Below, one piece after another: positions 61,405 to 64,000 of a stretch of DNA of 64,000 nt. Source of the DNA: Streptomyces sp. GSL17-111 (GTDB taxonomy: Bacteria; Actinomycetota; Actinomycetes; Streptomycetales; Streptomycetaceae). The stretch is from contig NZ_JBAJNS010000001.1 in assembly GCF_037911585.1 (NCBI RefSeq), positions 1,177,001 to 1,241,000 of the forward strand. Reading direction: 5' to 3'. The position numbers were made by a program, and so were the translations under genes. Under the pieces are notes generated by a model. That model did not search any database, was not told the DNA's origin, and saw nothing but the letters and a program-made list of their open reading frames with translations. Each line of letters opens with the position of its first letter. The first letter of the stretch is position 1.

Positions 61405-61617
61405 TCCCCCGGCCTCCGCGCTCCCCGAGCCGCCGTCCGGGGCGCTCTCCCTCCCCCGCCCCGACGGCACCGGGCGCGACGCCTCCGCCGCGTCGCGCCC
61501 GGCGGGGCCTCCCCCGTACTCCCGACGTGCGCCGGGCCTCACCCACCCGGAGCAACCTGGACCGTGCCCCACGCCGGGTGCCCGCGGCCGACCGCCGTTC
61601 CTCCCTACCGTGCAGGC

Positions 61618-62481
61618 ATGGCGTCCCCCGACCTTCCTCCCCCCGGACCGCGTAGCGGCGAGGCCCTGCTCGGCGCACGCGGGTTGCGTCACTCCTACGA
61701 CCGCTCCCCCGCGCTGCTCGACGTCTCCCTGCACGTCGCGGAGGGTGAGATCGTCACCGTGACCGGCCCGCGCGGCTCCGGCAAGACGACCCTGCTGCAC
61801 TGCCTCAGCGGCCGGCTGCTCCCCACGGACGGAGAGGTGACGTTCGACGGCCTGGCCGTCCACACCCTCCCGCCGGCCGACCGGGAGCGGCTGCGCCGCG
61901 ACCGCTTCGGCTGGATCGGCCCCGAACCGGCACTCGTCCCCGAGCTGAGCGTGTGGGAGAACGCCGCGCTCCCGCTCCTGCTCGCCGGCGCCGACCGCCG
62001 AACCGCCCGCCGCGCCGCCGAACAGTGGCTGGAACGTCTGGACGTCGCCGACTGCGCCCGGTCCCGGCCCGCCGGGCTGCTCCAGTCACAGCGCCAGCGG
62101 GTGGCGGTCGCGCGGGCGCTCGTCCACGCGCCGCAGGTGGTCTTCGCCGACGAGCCCACCGCTCCCCTGCACACCGCCGACCGCGCCCAGGTGCTGCGGA
62201 CGCTCACCACCGCCGCGCGCTCGCACGGCATCACCCTCGTCCTGGCCAGCCTGGACGCCGCCGTACTCGGGCTGCGCTCCAACGACTCGCGCCCCGGAGG
62301 TACAGCCGACGGCGAGGAGGACGGCACGTCCCCCGCCGAGCACGCACCCGCCGGGAAGGTCGCAGCCGGGGACGCCCTGGCCGACCGCACCGTGACCCTG
62401 CTCGACGGACGGGCCGTCGCCCCCCGCCCGGCCACCGCCCCCAGCGCACAGGACCCGGAAGCGTGCTCTCTCTCCGTCTGA
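61618..62481 (+). CDS. ABC transporter ATPase with a degenerate signature motif
   Basis: This ATPase of 287 residues is of the LolD/MacB/FtsE type. Walker A is GPRGSGKTTL near residue 52 and Walker B is VVFADEP near residue 180. The signature, normally LSGGQ, reads LQSQR (LLQSQRQRVAVARAL), and the D-loop TGALD is TAPLH. These changes may lower ATP turnover. A 60-residue extension follows the core. The downstream permease start overlaps its end by 19 bp. The open frame extends 18 codons upstream of the chosen ATG. Confidence 0.9.
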   Translation: MASPDLPPPGPRSGEALLGARGLRHSYDRSPALLDVSLHVAEGEIVTVTGPRGSGKTTLLHCLSGRLLPTDGEVTFDGLAVHTLPPADRERLRRDRFGWIGPEPALVPELSVWENAALPLLLAGADRRTARRAAEQWLERLDVADCARSRPAGLLQSQRQRVAVARALVHAPQVVFADEPTAPLHTADRAQVLRTLTTAARSHGITLVLASLDAAVLGLRSNDSRPGGTADGEEDGTSPAEHAPAGKVAAGDALADRTVTLLDGRAVAPRPATAPSAQDPEACSLSV

Positions 62482-63626
62482 TCCGCGGCGGCGCGCCGCT
62501 GACCCAGCTGCCCCGTCTGCTCGTCGTCGCCGCCGCCGGAAGCGTGGGCTTCCTGCTGCTGTGCGCCCTCAGCTACGCACTCAACCATCCGGGGGACGCC
62601 GGCGTGGCCGTGCCCCGGCTGCTGTGGTGCCTGGTGCCGCTGGCCGCCACCGTCCAGCTCGCGGCCCTCGTCGCCCGCACCACGCCCGGCCCACGGACCA
62701 GGGCCGCCCTTGACGCCGTCGGCCTCGGCTCCACCGGACTGCCGCTGCTGGCCGCCCTCCAGACGGCGGCGGTCTGCCTGCTGGGCAGCGCGCTGGCGCT
62801 GCTGGTGTACCTGCACCTGCGCGGCGACGTCGTCGGGCTGCCCTTCGACGGCGCGGCCGCCGAACTCGTCGCTGCCGGACGTCCGTTGCCCGTCGTGGCG
62901 GCGCTCACCCTGCTCCTGGTCGTTCCGCTCGCGGCGGCGGGGACGACCGCGCTCAGCCTGCGGGCCACGGCCGCGCGGCGCGCCGCACCCCCGCAGCCGC
63001 CGGCCCTCGACCGGGCCGGACCTCCGCCGCCGTTGCCGGTCGGGCTGTCCTACGGCGCCGCCCTCATCGGCGTCGGAATCGCCCTGGAGACCTACGCCGC
63101 ACGTGGCGGAGGCGCCCCCATGCCCCTGCCCGGCGCCGGAGCGGGCCCCGGACCGGGCGTCGTCACCGGGTGGCTGCTCACGGCGCTCGGCCTCGTGCTG
63201 GCGGGCCCCGGCCTCACCCAGCTGGCGGGCCGGCTGCTCGCGGCCGCCCGGCCCGGGGCCATGCGGTTCCTGGCCGGCCGCATCCTCCAGGAGGAGGCGC
63301 CACATATCGGGGCGCCACTGGGCGTCCTGTGCGCGGCCGGGTGCGGGCTGACCGCCGCGTCGCACCTGTACGGCCCCGACCGCCCGCTGGGCCCCCTCAC
63401 CGTCCTCGGCGGCCTCGTCGTCGTGGGCTGCGCGGTGGCCGGGGTCGGCACCGCCGTGGCCGGTTCCCGAGCGGCCCTCGCGCCGGCCCGGGCGGCCCTC
63501 GCTCAGCTGGGCGCCACCCGGGAGCTCCTGCGCGGGGCGGCGGCCCTGCGGGCGGCTGCGGTACTCGCCGTCCTCGCCCCCGTCACCTGGGGGGTGGCCC
63601 AGCTCGCCGCGCTGCCGCTGACCTGA
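62463..63626 (+). CDS. FtsX-like ABC permease subunit
   Basis: This membrane protein of about 387 residues has several long hydrophobic segments, starting LPRLLVVAAAGSVGFLLLCAL and ending AAVLAVLAPVTWGVAQLAAL. The spacing is like FtsX/MacB-type permeases, but without a clear extracytoplasmic domain. It starts at GTG inside the end of the ATPase gene, giving the pair as one operon. It would form a transporter with that ATPase; the substrate is unknown. Confidence 0.82.
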   Translation: MLSLRLIRGGAPLTQLPRLLVVAAAGSVGFLLLCALSYALNHPGDAGVAVPRLLWCLVPLAATVQLAALVARTTPGPRTRAALDAVGLGSTGLPLLAALQTAAVCLLGSALALLVYLHLRGDVVGLPFDGAAAELVAAGRPLPVVAALTLLLVVPLAAAGTTALSLRATAARRAAPPQPPALDRAGPPPPLPVGLSYGAALIGVGIALETYAARGGGAPMPLPGAGAGPGPGVVTGWLLTALGLVLAGPGLTQLAGRLLAAARPGAMRFLAGRILQEEAPHIGAPLGVLCAAGCGLTAASHLYGPDRPLGPLTVLGGLVVVGCAVAGVGTAVAGSRAALAPARAALAQLGATRELLRGAAALRAAAVLAVLAPVTWGVAQLAALPLT

Positions 63627-63641
63627 GCGGGCCAGCGGAGG

Positions 63642-64000
63642 CTACGCTCCCGGGGGCAGCCGGACGAACTCCTCGGCGTCGAAGGTCACCCGCACGGCGT
63701 CCCCCACGTCCGGAGCGCTCCGCAACGAGCAGGTGGCCTCCAGCCGGGGGGCGCCCTCGACGTCGAGCAGCACGGCGACATGGTCCCCCCGGAAGGTCCG
63801 GGAGACCACGCGCGCACGCAGTCCGTCCCCGCCGCCCAGGCGCACCCCCGTCGGCCGAACGAGCAGCGTGCAGGGTCCGGCCGGGGTGCCGTCCGGGACG
63901 GGGAGCTCCCCCCACGCGGTGCGCACGGTACCGGGCGTGCCCTCGCGGACGGTGCCCGGCACGAGGTTGTCGAAGCCCAGGAAGCGGGCGACGAAGGCGG
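63642..64000 (-). CDS. ABC transporter ATPase, C-terminal part (spermidine/putrescine or iron type; 5' end beyond right edge)
   Basis: The 119 visible codons are the C-terminus of an ABC ATPase, open to the right edge. They begin with FVARFLGFDNLVPGTV, the join between the nucleotide-binding domain and the TOBE regulatory domain in PotA/FbpC-type ATPases. LLVRPTGVRLGGGD and VVSRTFRGDHVAVLLDVEG belong to the TOBE part. An internal GTG at 63962 is not the true start. The aminotransferase, aminoaldehyde dehydrogenase and gabT nearby make a polyamine importer (PotA-like) likely. Convergent with the FtsX-like gene. Confidence 0.85.
   Translation of the reverse strand, partial: AFVARFLGFDNLVPGTVREGTPGTVRTAWGELPVPDGTPAGPCTLLVRPTGVRLGGGDGLRARVVSRTFRGDHVAVLLDVEGAPRLEATCSLRSAPDVGDAVRVTFDAEEFVRLPPGA

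Noticed and set aside
60019..61863. A 614-codon minus-strand open frame
   Set aside because: It is antisense to the class III aminotransferase with its PLP motifs.
1..64000. CRISPR arrays, tRNA or rRNA genes, insertion sequences
   Set aside because: I saw no regularly spaced repeats, cloverleaf or rRNA sequence, and no transposase motifs.

Overview
The window is high-GC actinomycete chromosome, almost certainly Streptomyces. Coding regions have strongly G/C third positions, GTG and TTG starts are common, four-base stop/start overlaps are frequent, and one regulator carries a rare TTA codon. The core genes present (ispG, rseP, dxr, a cold-shock gene, and GABA/polyamine catabolism) sit in an order familiar from Streptomyces core chromosome.

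Layout. (1) 1-13.3 kb: the edge of a biosynthetic cluster. Two modular type I PKS genes (the second runs off the left edge) lie on the minus strand, divergent from a type II thioesterase. A TetR-type repressor follows, then a stand-alone carrier protein and a flavin-dependent halogenase. (2) 13.3-33.4 kb: mostly ordinary chromosome. It holds a WGR/beta-propeller protein, a GNAT enzyme, the ispG-rseP-dxr isoprenoid/protease group, a cold-shock protein, an aldehyde dehydrogenase with a PucR-type regulator, a TraG-like membrane ATPase, gabT, a frameshifted PAP2 phosphatase, an APC permease, a DUF4190-like protein, adenosine deaminase and a phosphopantetheinyl transferase. (3) 33.5-35.4 kb: acyl-CoA dehydrogenase with an operator-like dyad. 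(4) 35.4-57.9 kb: the most unusual part, a run of 24 closely spaced minus-strand genes forming a highly reducing type II PKS-like locus, plus a divergent LuxR-type regulator and an MFS exporter. (5) 57.9-64 kb: gamma-aminobutyraldehyde-type dehydrogenase, Lrp regulator, putrescine-type aminotransferase, an ABC ATPase/permease pair, and the C-terminus of a spermidine/putrescine-type ABC ATPase cut by the right edge.

How the 35.4-57.9 kb genes may work together (inference). An acyl-CoA carboxylase pair (AccD-type beta with an epsilon subunit) and a FabD-like transacylase would supply malonyl units to two discrete ACPs. Three catalytically intact ketosynthases are accompanied by three ketosynthase-like proteins that have lost the active Cys. 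Reduction would be done by a FabG-type KR, two FabZ-like hotdog proteins and a FabL-like enoyl reductase. Three small DsrE/F/H-like proteins, only one with cysteines, an HCCA-isomerase-like protein, an SRPBCC protein, three alpha/beta hydrolases and a double-hotdog protein are candidate tailoring or release factors. I could not match this gene set to a product I know; the sulfur-relay-like trio inside a type II PKS is the best candidate for an undescribed system. A good promoter with a perfect 7-7-7 dyad lies just upstream of the first gene, and the LuxR regulator has a TTA codon, suggesting bldA-dependent expression.
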